A stretch of DNA of 64,000 nucleotides from Bacteroidales bacterium (GTDB lineage Bacteria > Bacteroidota > Bacteroidia > Bacteroidales > P3). The stretch covers positions 1 through 64,000 of the forward strand of contig JAFTBM010000058.1 in assembly GCA_017455205.1 (NCBI GenBank), read 5' to 3'. The notes under the pieces are model-generated. The model saw only the letters and a program-made list of their open reading frames with translations, was not told the origin of the DNA and searched no databases. The position numbers were made by a program, and so were the translations under genes. Below are positions 43,323 to 51,842 of the stretch, piece by piece (the stretch's first letter is position 1; every line of letters starts with the position of its first letter).

Positions 43323-43736
43323 TCAAAGGCTGAACATATCGAAAGCATTGCGGATGTGGTTGACCTCGGGGCCATTCTCCCCGTGCACAATCCCCACCAC
43401 ATCAAACCGCACCGGACGCGTGCAATGCTGCTCCAGCACATACTGGTTGGCTGCTTCGATCAAGGCCAGCCGCTTGCTGCGGTCCACAGCCTCCTCGGGC
43501 TCAAGCCATCGGCTCGTCCGAGTTTTCACCTCCACCACCACCAGCTCATCGCCCTCCAGCGCCACAATGTCGATCTCGTGCCGCCCGTTGCGGTAGTTCC
43601 GCTCCACCACCGTCAGCCCCTGGTCGGTCAGGTAGCGTGCAGCCAGTTCCTCTCCCGTAACCCCCACCTCCTGTGCCTCTTTTCGCTCCGCCGTCTGCCG
43701 CTTTGCACCCCCGAAAAAGAACTTCATTCCAGCCAT
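43323..43736 (-). CDS. YraN family (UPF0102) nuclease-like protein
   Basis: A 137-residue protein with the UPF0102 pattern: GVTGEELAARYLTDQGLTVVERNYR, HEIDIVALEGDELVVVEVKTRTS, and RLALIEAANQYV. The Asp and the EVK motif form a PD-(D/E)xK-like site, though no activity is established. It may start at the ATG at 43727 (MKFFFGGAK). TAAATTTG at 43758-43765 is the likely -7 element. Confidence 0.88.
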   Translation of the reverse strand: MAGMKFFFGGAKRQTAERKEAQEVGVTGEELAARYLTDQGLTVVERNYRNGRHEIDIVALEGDELVVVEVKTRTSRWLEPEEAVDRSKRLALIEAANQYVLEQHCTRPVRFDVVGIVHGENGPEVNHIRNAFDMFSL

Positions 43737-43757
43737 AGCATATCCTTATTTCCGCCG

Positions 43758-43765
43758 CAAATTTA
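43758..43765 (-). promoter_or_regulatory. -7 element of yraN
   Basis: TAAATTTG on the minus strand, 22 bases before the ATG at 43736. No clear -33 box. Confidence 0.4.
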
Positions 43766-43872
43766 CGCAAAAAATATCTCACGGGGGAATTTCATCCGAA
43801 ACTTCGGCCCGCCAGCCGAGGGCAGGGGGAAAACCTACCCAGTGCTGCAAAAGGTGCTGGTGGGGACTTACA

Positions 43873-43985
43873 CCGTGTTTGGTTCGTGTTTGGTTCGTGT
43901 TTGGTTCGTGTATGGTCCGTGTCGAGTCGGAGGTGACACGGACCTGACACGGAGTTGACACGGAGATGACACGGACCAAGTCCCT
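43873..43985 (+). repeat. Composite dispersed repeat, copy C (no 7-bp tail)
   Basis: Starts with CCGTG and three GTTTGGTTCGT 11-bp units, then GTATGGTCCGT, the motif GAGTCGGAGG, four TGACACGGANN 11-bp units and GGACCAAGTCCC. Unlike copies A and B the 7-bp TTGAGAA array is absent. Confidence 0.85.
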
Positions 43986-44023
43986 ACCCGATGGCCCTTT
44001 TTGGGGTGGTGGTTGAGGGGTGC

Positions 44024-44086
44024 TACGGGCGAGCCGCCCGTGCTCCCAGAGACTGGGTGGGAGGCATCACGGGCGAGCCGCCCGTG
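44024..44086. repeat. Two copies of a GC-rich palindrome
   Basis: ACGGGCGAGCCGCCCGTG at 44024-44041 and CACGGGCGAGCCGCCCGTG at 44068-44086. The hairpin core GGGCgaGCCGCCC resembles that at 41862-41886. The rest of the gap 43737-44198 carries no recognisable gene. Confidence 0.7.
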
Positions 44087-44198
44087 GTCCTGGGGGGAGG
44101 GGCAATAGGGCAGGGTGGGGGAGAGGGATGAGAAATTTGGCGGCCAAATACTAAAAACGAAAGTGCATCGTTAATGGAAGCAAAAAATAGATAAGGCA

Positions 44199-45215
44199 AT
44201 GAGAAAAACGGTAATCTTTTGTGGTGTGGCAGCGGCGTTGATGGCTGCCTCGTGCGTCTCGCTGAGCGAGATGGAAGCCCTGCAGGCAAAGTATGACGAG
44301 ACGGCCAAGCAGTATGCCCTCACGCAGCAGGAGCTTTCGGAGCTCAAAGAGGAGAACTCCAACCTCAGCCGCAGCAACCAGGCGCTGAGTTCGGACATGA
44401 CCGACATGTCGGTAGCGCTCAGCCGCTCGGCGGCCACCGCCGACAGCCTCTCGCGCCGCTTGGAGCAGATGCGCCACCACTACGACACCACGATGGAAAA
44501 CTACGTGCAGGAGGTGGCTGGCAAGAGCCGCGACCTCAGCCGTGCACAGAACCTGCTGACGGCTCGCACCAAGGAGCTCAACGACAAGGAGCGCGAGCTT
44601 CAGGCCAAAGAGCTTCAGCTGGCGGAGCAGCAGGAGAACTACCTCGTGCAGCGCAACGAGATGCTCGAGAAGCAGCGGCAGCTGGAGGATGCCGAAGCCC
44701 AGGCACGGCAGCAGCTGGAGGCCAAGGAACGGGAGGTGGAGGCTGTGCGGAGCAAGATAACGCAGGCACTGGTGGGTTTTGCCGACAAAGGGCTCAACGT
44801 CGAGACCCGCGACGGGAAAGTCTACATCTCGATGGACAACAAGCTGCTTTTCCCGTCGGCCAGTTGGACGGTCTCGAGCGAAGGTGCATCGGCCATACAG
44901 GAGCTGGCGCGGGTGCTGGAACGCGATTCGACGCTGCACATTATGGTCGAGGGACATACCGACAACGACCCCTATCGGGGTTCGACGGCAGTGAAGGACA
45001 ACTGGGACTTGAGCGTGATGCGAGCCACGGCCATCGTCAAACTGCTGCTCAAGGCAGGTCCGGCCATCAATCCCGCGCGGGTGGAGGCCAGTGGCCACGG
45101 CGAGTTTGCCCCCAAGGTGGCCAACGACACGCCGCAGCATAAGGCCATCAACCGCCGCACCGAGATCATCATCACGCCCGACCTCGATGCCCTGCTCCGA
45201 GAAATAGGCCAGTGA
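44199..45215 (+). CDS. OmpA-family lipoprotein with coiled coil
   Basis: A 338-residue protein. The N-terminal signal ends in LMAASC, a lipobox. Residues about 20-190 form a long coiled coil (ELKEENSNLSRSNQALSSDM; ELNDKERELQAKELQLAEQQ). The C-terminal OmpA-like domain (about 205-330) has VEGHTDNDPYRG, LSVMRATAIVKLLLKAG and RVEASGHGEFAP, with NRRTEIIITP at the end, for non-covalent peptidoglycan binding. Acts in the periplasm as an outer-membrane anchor. Confidence 0.9.
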   Translation: MRKTVIFCGVAAALMAASCVSLSEMEALQAKYDETAKQYALTQQELSELKEENSNLSRSNQALSSDMTDMSVALSRSAATADSLSRRLEQMRHHYDTTMENYVQEVAGKSRDLSRAQNLLTARTKELNDKERELQAKELQLAEQQENYLVQRNEMLEKQRQLEDAEAQARQQLEAKEREVEAVRSKITQALVGFADKGLNVETRDGKVYISMDNKLLFPSASWTVSSEGASAIQELARVLERDSTLHIMVEGHTDNDPYRGSTAVKDNWDLSVMRATAIVKLLLKAGPAINPARVEASGHGEFAPKVANDTPQHKAINRRTEIIITPDLDALLREIGQ

Positions 45216-45216
45216 G

Positions 45217-46794
45217 ATGCGGCTGATAGAGATTGACCTTTCGCCCGAGGAATACCACCAGCCTGAGCTGCTGCGGCAGGCGTTGCAGCGGCGGGGTGGG
45301 GTAGTGCTCGGCGAGGGGGAGGAGGTGCACGTGGTGCGGCGGACGCTGGATTGCCGCCGCAGGCCAGTCTACCACACGACGATTGGCCTCGGCACGATGC
45401 CAGAGGCGGTGGTTGAGGAATTGCCCGACGGTCGGCAGGGACGCAAGGTGGTGGTGGTCGGGGCTGGTCCAGCGGGGCTCTTTGCCGCCATGCAGTGTCT
45501 CCGCCACGGATTGTGTCCGACGATAGTGGAACGCGGCAAGCCAGTGGAAGAACGCAAGCACGACATCGCACGGCTGACGCGCGAGAAGGTGGTGGATGCC
45601 GATAGCAACTGGTGCTTCGGCGAAGGAGGAGCTGGCACCTACAGCGATGGCAAGCTCTACACACGCTCTACCAAGCGGGGCGACGTCGGGGGCGTGCTGC
45701 TGCAGCTGGTGGCTCACGGAGCTTCGCCCGACATCATGCTCGATGCCCACGCTCATATCGGTACCGACCGGCTGGGGGGCATCATAGCCTCCATCAGGCA
45801 CGACCTGCTGGCTCATGGGGCAGAGTACCGCTTCGGCAGCCGAGTGGAGGAACTGATAGTGGAGGATGGCAGGGTGAAGGGTGTCCGCACGGCTGCAGGT
45901 GAGGCCATCAGGGGCGAGGCCGTGATGTTGGCCACTGGCCATTCGGCTCGCGACATCTACCAGCTCTTCCACCGACAGGGTTGGCTGCTGGAGGCCAAGC
46001 CGTTTGCCCTCGGGGTGAGGGTGGTGCATCCGCAGGCACTGATCAACGAGATACAATACCACGGCCGCGACCACAGCCCCCTCTTGCCGCCGGCGGCCTA
46101 CAGCCTGACGGCGCAGGCCGGGGGGCGGGGGGTGTTCAGCTTCTGCATGTGTCCGGGCGGAGTAGTGGTGCCAGCGGCTACCGCCGACGGGCAGCAGGTG
46201 GTGAACGGCATGAGCAATTCGCGACGCAACTCGCCGTGGGCCAACAGCGGTATAGCCGTGACGGTGGATGGGAGCGACGCAGGAGGGGAAGACGCACTGC
46301 GGCTGCTTCGCTTCCAGCAGGAGGTGGAGCAGCGGATGTTTGCGGCCGGAGGCAATGCCATCAACGCACCAGCCCAGCGGCTGACCGACTTTCTGCGGCA
46401 TCGGGCGTCGGCCTCGATAGCACCGACGGGCTATATGGGCGAGACTGTCGCAGCACCGCTGCACGAGCTGCTTCCCCCGTTCATCGCTGGGGCATTGGCC
46501 GAGGGCTTCCGCACTTTCGACCGGAAGATGAGGGGCTTTGTCTGCGAAGAGGCGATGCTGCTGGCGGTGGAGAGCCGCACCTCGTCGCCAGTGCGCATTC
46601 CGCGCGACCCGCAGTCGCTACAGCATCCGCAACTCGGTGGCATCTACCCCTGCGGCGAAGGGGCTGGCTACGCGGGCGGCATTGTGAGCTCCGCGCTTGA
46701 TGGCATACGCTGTGCCGAGGCGGTGGCACGGCAGCTGGGGGCAGAGCCTATTTCCGCAGCGAGGCACACAATAAAACAGATGGGAGGGCGTTGA
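45217..46794 (+). CDS. FAD-dependent dehydrogenase (NAD(P)/FAD oxidoreductase)
   Basis: A 525-residue protein. An N-terminal 80-residue extension is followed by the dinucleotide fold KVVVVGAGPAGLFAAMQCL (about 87-105), ERGKPVEERKHDIARLTRE, CFGEGGAGTYSDGKLYTRS, VMLATGHSARDIY, and a C-terminal FAD motif GIYPCGEGAGYAGGIVSSALDGIRCAEA. Family members are annotated as FAD-dependent dehydrogenases without known substrate. One base separates it from the OmpA-like gene. Confidence 0.88.
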   Translation: MRLIEIDLSPEEYHQPELLRQALQRRGGVVLGEGEEVHVVRRTLDCRRRPVYHTTIGLGTMPEAVVEELPDGRQGRKVVVVGAGPAGLFAAMQCLRHGLCPTIVERGKPVEERKHDIARLTREKVVDADSNWCFGEGGAGTYSDGKLYTRSTKRGDVGGVLLQLVAHGASPDIMLDAHAHIGTDRLGGIIASIRHDLLAHGAEYRFGSRVEELIVEDGRVKGVRTAAGEAIRGEAVMLATGHSARDIYQLFHRQGWLLEAKPFALGVRVVHPQALINEIQYHGRDHSPLLPPAAYSLTAQAGGRGVFSFCMCPGGVVVPAATADGQQVVNGMSNSRRNSPWANSGIAVTVDGSDAGGEDALRLLRFQQEVEQRMFAAGGNAINAPAQRLTDFLRHRASASIAPTGYMGETVAAPLHELLPPFIAGALAEGFRTFDRKMRGFVCEEAMLLAVESRTSSPVRIPRDPQSLQHPQLGGIYPCGEGAGYAGGIVSSALDGIRCAEAVARQLGAEPISAARHTIKQMGGR

Positions 46795-46834
46795 TAAAGG
46801 CATAACACAACCGACGGCAACACACACGCACGCT

Positions 46835-48406
46835 ATGAAACTGACGCTCCTATGGGCCGACGACGAGATTGACCTCCTCAAGCCCCACATCCTGTTCCTA
46901 AAAGAGAAAGGCTACGAGGTGGTGGCAGTGCAGTCGGGGCGCGATGCCCTCGATGAGCTGGAGCAGCAGCGGGTGGACATCGTCTTCCTCGACGAGCAGA
47001 TGCCTGGCCTCTCGGGGCTGGATACCCTCGCTGTCATCAAAGAGCGCTGGCCGCAGTTGCCAGTAGTGATGATTACCAAGAGCGAGGAGGAGCGGCTGAT
47101 GGAGGATGCCCTCGGCGGAAAGATATCCGATTACTTGGTCAAGCCCGTAAACCCCAGCCAGATACTGCTGACCGTCAAGAAGCTCACCGAGCGGCAGCGG
47201 TTGCAGAGCGAGCATTCGGCGGTCAACTATCGGCAGCGCTTTCGCGAAATCGGCGAGCAGCTGGGCAGCAAGCTGGATTGGCGGCAGTGGAGAGACCTCT
47301 ACCGTCAGCTGGTCTACTGGGAGATAGAACTCTCGGGCATCCACGATGAGGCTATGCACGATATATATCTCACCCAGAAGGCCGACGCCAATCGGCAGTT
47401 CTGCCGCTTCTACGAGGCCAACTACCTGGGCTGGGTGGGGGGCGACGGCGGGCGGCGAAGCACGGCAGACGCAGACCGACCGCCGATGAGCCAGACCCTC
47501 CTGCGCGACAGCCTCTTCCCGTTGCTGGCCGATGGCCGTCCCACCTTTTTGATAGTGATAGACAACTTCCGCTACGACCAGTGGAAGTTCGTCCAGCCAG
47601 CCATCGAGCACTGGATGCGCGTTGTGCGCGACGACCTCTACTACACCATCCTGCCCACCACCACGCAGTATGCCCGCAACGCCATGTTCGCAGGCTTGAT
47701 GCCCAGCGAAATAGAGCGTATGTATCCGCACTATTGGGTGGGCGAGGAGGACGAAGGCAACAAAAATGACTACGAGAGTGAGCTGTTGGCCGAGCAATTG
47801 CGGCGGCACGGCATCGCCCTCAAGCCCACCTACCACAAGGTACTCAACGCACAGTATGGCAAGCGGCTGGTCGAGCGGTTGCCCGAGCTGATGCGGTCGC
47901 ACTTAAACGTGGTGGTCTACAATTTCATCGACATGCTCTCCCATGCACGGACCGACAGCAATATCGTCCGCGAGCTGGCCGAGAACGAGCAGGGATACCG
48001 CTCGCTGACCCTCTCGTGGCTGCAGCACTCGCCACTGATGGAGCTGCTGCAAGCATTGGCAGGCCGAGAGGCTAACATCGTGCTGACCACCGACCACGGG
48101 TCGGTCAGGGTCAGCCACCCAGTGAAAGTGCGTGGCGACAAGGAGGTCAGCGTAAACCTGCGCTACAAGCAAGGTCGCCTGCTCGACTACAACAGCCGTG
48201 AGGTCTTTGAGGTGCGCGAGCCTGCAAAGGCGTTCCTTCCCAGCCGCTTCGTCCACAATCCCTACATCTTCTGCCGCGAGAACGACTTCTTCGTCTACCC
48301 CAACAACCTCAACCAGTATGCACAGTACTATGGCAGCACCTTCCAGCATGGAGGCATCTCGATGGAGGAGGTGCTGGTGCCCATCATCACCATGCAGCCC
48401 AAATGA
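46835..48406 (+). CDS. porX: T9SS response regulator PorX with PglZ domain
   Basis: Two-component regulator needed for T9SS. The receiver domain (1-120) holds the acidic patch ADDE (8-11), the phosphoacceptor D53 in VFLDEQMPG, and the switch residues (MITKSEEE; DYLVKPVNP). A helical linker follows (about 125-200), then the PglZ/alkaline-phosphatase-like domain (about 210-515): IVIDNFRYDQWKF, TTTQYARNAMFAGLMPSEIERMYP, VVYNFIDMLSHARTDS, TTDHGSVRV, GGISMEEVLVPIITM. The metal-binding Asp/His/Thr residues seem kept. Total 523 residues, as in Porphyromonas gingivalis. The cognate PorY is not in the window; the sorting-domain proteins here are presumably among the system's cargos. Confidence 0.95.
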   Translation: MKLTLLWADDEIDLLKPHILFLKEKGYEVVAVQSGRDALDELEQQRVDIVFLDEQMPGLSGLDTLAVIKERWPQLPVVMITKSEEERLMEDALGGKISDYLVKPVNPSQILLTVKKLTERQRLQSEHSAVNYRQRFREIGEQLGSKLDWRQWRDLYRQLVYWEIELSGIHDEAMHDIYLTQKADANRQFCRFYEANYLGWVGGDGGRRSTADADRPPMSQTLLRDSLFPLLADGRPTFLIVIDNFRYDQWKFVQPAIEHWMRVVRDDLYYTILPTTTQYARNAMFAGLMPSEIERMYPHYWVGEEDEGNKNDYESELLAEQLRRHGIALKPTYHKVLNAQYGKRLVERLPELMRSHLNVVVYNFIDMLSHARTDSNIVRELAENEQGYRSLTLSWLQHSPLMELLQALAGREANIVLTTDHGSVRVSHPVKVRGDKEVSVNLRYKQGRLLDYNSREVFEVREPAKAFLPSRFVHNPYIFCRENDFFVYPNNLNQYAQYYGSTFQHGGISMEEVLVPIITMQPK

Positions 48407-48431
48407 TTGAACCAACAAAGCAAAGCACAAT

Positions 48432-49832
48432 ATGAGTCTAATCAAGAGTATTTCTGGTATCAGGGGCACCATTGGAGGCCCAGCAGGCGAGGGATTGACC
48501 CCGCTGGATGTGGTCAAGTTCACTTCGGCATTCGCCACTTTCCTCAAAAAAGGAAGCACACACAGACTGCGTGTGGCCGTCGGTCGCGATGCCCGCCTCT
48601 CGGGTGCGATGGTCGACCGCCTTGTGGTGGGGACGCTGCAGGGCATGGGGGTCGATGTGGTGGAGACAGGGTTGAGCACTACCCCCACGATGGAGATGAC
48701 CGTCATCGATGGCCATTGCGATGGGGGCATCATCATCACCGCAAGCCACAACCCCAAGCACTGGAACGCCCTCAAGCTGCTGGGGGCTTCGGGCGAATTC
48801 ATCAGCGATGCCGAGGGCAAGGAGGTGCTGCGATTGGCCGAAAGCAGCGAGGTGGAGTATGCCGACGTGGACAGCCTCGGAACGGTTACTACCGAGGCCG
48901 ACTGGATTGACAGCCACATAGCCCGTGTACTCGCTCTGCCGCTGGTAGACCGTGCTGCCGTGGCACAAGCAGGATTCAAAGTGGCCGTGGATGCAGTGAA
49001 CTCCACTGGTGGCTTGGCCATTCCCCGCTTGCTGAAGGCACTCGGGGTGGAACAGGTGGTGGAACTCAACTGCGAGCCTACGGGTCGCTTCGCCCACAAT
49101 CCCGAACCCATACCGCAAAACCTGACCGACATCGCCCGAGTGGTGCGCGAGAACCATTGCGACCTCGGCGTGGTGGTAGACCCCGATGTGGATCGCCTGG
49201 CGCTGGTCTGCGAAAATGGTGAGATGTTCGGTGAAGAATACACACTGGTCAGCGTGGCCGACTATATCCTTGGTCATACGCCAGGCAACACCGTCAGTAA
49301 CCTCAGCTCCAGCCGTGCCTTGCGCGATGTTACCCGCCGCTACGAGGGTTGCTCCTATGCTGCCTCGGCTGTGGGGGAGGTGAACGTTACCACCCTGATG
49401 AAAGCCACTCGGGCTGTCATCGGAGGCGAAGGCAACGGCGGTGTCATCTACCCCGAGTTGCACTACGGGCGCGATGCCCTCGTCGGCGTGGCCCTCTTCC
49501 TCACCCTCTTGGCTCATCGCCGTAGGGAAATGCCAGGACTGACCGTCAGCCAGTTGCGCCAGTCCTACCCCGCCTATGTCATCTCCAAAAACCGCAAGGA
49601 TCTCACCCCCGATATGGATGTGGACGCACTGCTCGCCAGCGTGGCCTCCCACTATAAAGCCCTGCCCTCCTGCGAAGTGAACACCACCGACGGCGTGAAA
49701 ATCGACTTCCCCGACGGGTGGGTTCATCTGCGCAAGAGCAACACAGAGCCTATCATCCGTATCTATAGCGAAGCGGCTAACACCGAACGTGCCAACGAAC
49801 TGGCTCAACAGGTGATACAGCGCATCGGCTAA
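48432..49832 (+). CDS. glmM: Phosphoglucosamine mutase-like enzyme (GlmM)
   Basis: Converts glucosamine-6-phosphate to glucosamine-1-phosphate for peptidoglycan and LPS. The 466-residue protein has the active-site serine in IIITASHNPKHWNALKLL (about residue 101), the metal-binding DPDVDRLAL, GEGNGGVIYPELHYGRDAL and the C-terminal phosphate site RKSNTEPIIRIYSEA. It starts SLIKSISGIRGTIGG. 25 bases after porX. A phosphomannomutase activity cannot be excluded. Confidence 0.93.
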   Translation: MSLIKSISGIRGTIGGPAGEGLTPLDVVKFTSAFATFLKKGSTHRLRVAVGRDARLSGAMVDRLVVGTLQGMGVDVVETGLSTTPTMEMTVIDGHCDGGIIITASHNPKHWNALKLLGASGEFISDAEGKEVLRLAESSEVEYADVDSLGTVTTEADWIDSHIARVLALPLVDRAAVAQAGFKVAVDAVNSTGGLAIPRLLKALGVEQVVELNCEPTGRFAHNPEPIPQNLTDIARVVRENHCDLGVVVDPDVDRLALVCENGEMFGEEYTLVSVADYILGHTPGNTVSNLSSSRALRDVTRRYEGCSYAASAVGEVNVTTLMKATRAVIGGEGNGGVIYPELHYGRDALVGVALFLTLLAHRRREMPGLTVSQLRQSYPAYVISKNRKDLTPDMDVDALLASVASHYKALPSCEVNTTDGVKIDFPDGWVHLRKSNTEPIIRIYSEAANTERANELAQQVIQRIG

Positions 49833-49838
49833 CTTTTA

Positions 49839-49870
49839 TTTGGAGGATAAAGCAACATTTCGTAACTTTG
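49839..49870 (+). promoter_or_regulatory. Promoter of the cobalamin-riboswitch unit
   Basis: TTTG (49839-49842), 20 bp, TAACTTTG (49863-49870): consensus Bacteroidota promoter, starting six bases after the glmM stop, so the unit is independent. Confidence 0.75.
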
Positions 49871-49880
49871 CAGCCTGATT

Positions 49881-50045
49881 TGGTTGCCCTTTGGGGCATC
49901 AAAAGGGAAGCAGGTGGAAGTCCTGTGCAGTCCCGCTGCTGTAAGCTCGGAGATTGAAGCCCATAAGCAATCGTGCCACTGTGTACCGCCAAAGGTGCAT
50001 GGGAAGGCTGGGGCGGAAAGAGCAAGCCAGAAGACCTGCCAAGTC
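49881..50045 (+). ncRNA. Cobalamin (B12) riboswitch
   Basis: The leader carries the class signature in order: AAAAGGGAAGCAGGTG (49901-49916), CCTGTGCAGTCCCGCTGCTGTAA (49922-49944), the B12-box GCCACTG (49975-49981), GGGAAGGC (50001-50008) and GCCAGAAGACCTGCC (50026-50040). The GCAGGT at 49910 can pair with ACCTGC at 50034 to close the core. The 155 bases down to the ATG at 50202 would hold the expression platform. It should repress the two downstream surface-protein genes when adenosyl- or methylcobalamin is plentiful. Confidence 0.93.
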
Positions 50046-50201
50046 GTAGAGTATCGGTCGTGCTTTCGAGGAAAAAGCACCCGGTGGGCAGCCGCTTGGC
50101 TGTGTGTATTCGAGGTATTCGCCTTTCCTTCGGAGTACACTTGCTTGGAAGCCACGATTGATACCGAAAGAGTGGAGTATTAACCAACAAAAAGTATCAA
50201 T

Positions 50202-51827
50202 ATGGCAAAAAAACTACTCTCTTTGGCGCTCGGCCTGCTTTGCATGGTTGGCCTTAAGGCGCAATCGGAAACCACCATCGCAGCAGCCGATGTGGTGAAC
50301 TGGACTGGCACTGGCTCGCAGCAGGCGGTGCTTATCGTGGAGTTCGACACCGTGGCCTATGCCTGGGGTTACCACTTCGAGGCTGGCGACAACGTCCCAA
50401 CAGTCCTCAATATGATTACGGCCATCGATGCAGCCGACCCGCGCCTGGCCTATTCGATGGATTGGAACACCTATGAGTTCAAGTTCTACTATGTGGCTTG
50501 GCCCGAGAAGCATATCGACTCCAACTACCGCTTCAAGCTCAATGGTGTCCTGGCCGACTCTGACGAAGAGTTCAGCGACTACGACTTGGAGAACAACCTG
50601 GTGGTGAAAATCAGCATGGCCACCGCCGATGTGTGGAGCCAGCCTGTCCGTCCCGCTTCCACCGTCGCCATGCCCGAAAACAGCACCATCGCTCCCGAGC
50701 AAATCCGCTACTGGATAGGCAGCGGCAGCAAGCAGGCCATTGTAGCCATCAACTGGGGCGAACCCGACACCGCCCTGGCCTGGGGTATCCGCTTCGACAG
50801 CGCCATGACCATCGCCAAGGCCGTGGCTATGGCGGCAGGTGCCGACCCTCGACTGACAGTCAGCACCCCCATCGCTACCCTCACCTGGAGCGATGGTGTC
50901 AGCACCTGGAACTTCCACGCCGTCCCCGCCAGCTACCCCCAGTTCATCTTGGGCAACAACAGCAACGTCAATGCCACCACCGCTGTTGAGGATGGTGATG
51001 TGATCAAGATTGGAGAATCTGCCTTCGGCACTGGCATCGACTCCACCGAGTTCGGTGGCAATTGGTACCCCATGTCCGTCGTCTGGAATGCTCCGATTCA
51101 GCCCGTCAGCAACCCCAACACCACTATTGACTCGGCCTCCATCCTCTACTGGGTGGGCGAAGGCTCCAACAGCGCCATCTTGGCCGTCAACTGGGCCGAC
51201 ACCGCCCTCGCTTGGGGCTATCGCTTCAGCACCGATAGCGTCACGGTGCAGGTGATGATGACCGAAATCGCTGCTGCCGACCCACGCTTCAGCTATGTTA
51301 CCTCTGGCGGTTACCTCACCGACATCCGCTTCGCCCTCAGTGCTACCGACACCCTCGGCATCACTCCGGGCAAATACTTTGAAAGCACCCGCAACCTCGT
51401 CTCCGACGCTGGCCTCGCCCAAAGGATTGGCAACGGCGACTTTGAGAAGTGGGCCGACCCCACCGCTGGCACCATCATCGACAGCATGAGCTACGCCTAC
51501 GGTGGCCAGACCTACTGGTATTACAAGTACGTCTACATGATGCCCATCTCGCCAGTCTCCCGCCCAGCCAATAGTGGTATTGATGCCCTCCAGCCCGTCA
51601 GCGTCAGCCTCTGGCCCAACCCCGCCACCGAGGTGGTCAATGTCCGCTTCGGCAGTGCTGTGGCTGCCGCCGAGGCCGACCTCTACGACCTCACCGGTCG
51701 GCTCGTCAGCCGCCAAGCCATCGCCCAGGGCAGCACCTCGCTGACCCTCCCCGTCAGCCAGCTGCCACAAGGCACCTACCTCCTGCGCATCGGCTCCAAC
51801 AGCTCGAAGATAGTGGTGCGCCATTAG
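50202..51827 (+). CDS. B12-regulated secreted protein, three internal repeats, T9SS type A sorting domain
   Basis: A 541-residue protein with a signal peptide (LALGLLCMVGLKAQS). Three repeats of about 130 residues begin VVNWTGTGSQQAVLIVEFD (about 30), IRYWIGSGSKQAIVAINWG (about 165) and ILYWVGEGSNSAILAVNWAD (about 308); each continues with a W-G-[YI]-[RH]-F stretch and [AG]ADPR. The last 80 residues are a T9SS type A domain (LWPNPATEVVNVRFG to IGSNSSKIVVRH). I do not know a name for the repeat. Control by a cobalamin riboswitch suggests cobalamin capture or a scavenging function on the cell surface; that is inference. Confidence 0.85.
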   Translation: MAKKLLSLALGLLCMVGLKAQSETTIAAADVVNWTGTGSQQAVLIVEFDTVAYAWGYHFEAGDNVPTVLNMITAIDAADPRLAYSMDWNTYEFKFYYVAWPEKHIDSNYRFKLNGVLADSDEEFSDYDLENNLVVKISMATADVWSQPVRPASTVAMPENSTIAPEQIRYWIGSGSKQAIVAINWGEPDTALAWGIRFDSAMTIAKAVAMAAGADPRLTVSTPIATLTWSDGVSTWNFHAVPASYPQFILGNNSNVNATTAVEDGDVIKIGESAFGTGIDSTEFGGNWYPMSVVWNAPIQPVSNPNTTIDSASILYWVGEGSNSAILAVNWADTALAWGYRFSTDSVTVQVMMTEIAAADPRFSYVTSGGYLTDIRFALSATDTLGITPGKYFESTRNLVSDAGLAQRIGNGDFEKWADPTAGTIIDSMSYAYGGQTYWYYKYVYMMPISPVSRPANSGIDALQPVSVSLWPNPATEVVNVRFGSAVAAAEADLYDLTGRLVSRQAIAQGSTSLTLPVSQLPQGTYLLRIGSNSSKIVVRH

Positions 51828-51842
51828 TTAAAACCCCGACCG

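Noticed and set aside
49839..50201. Small ORF starting in the riboswitch leader (49884-50183)
   Set aside because: The region forms the conserved B12 riboswitch; the frame has no homology signal.
50214..51824. 536-residue minus-strand frame opposite the B12-regulated gene
   Set aside because: Shadow of the three-repeat T9SS cargo; no domain, while the plus strand has promoter, riboswitch, signal peptide and sorting domain.
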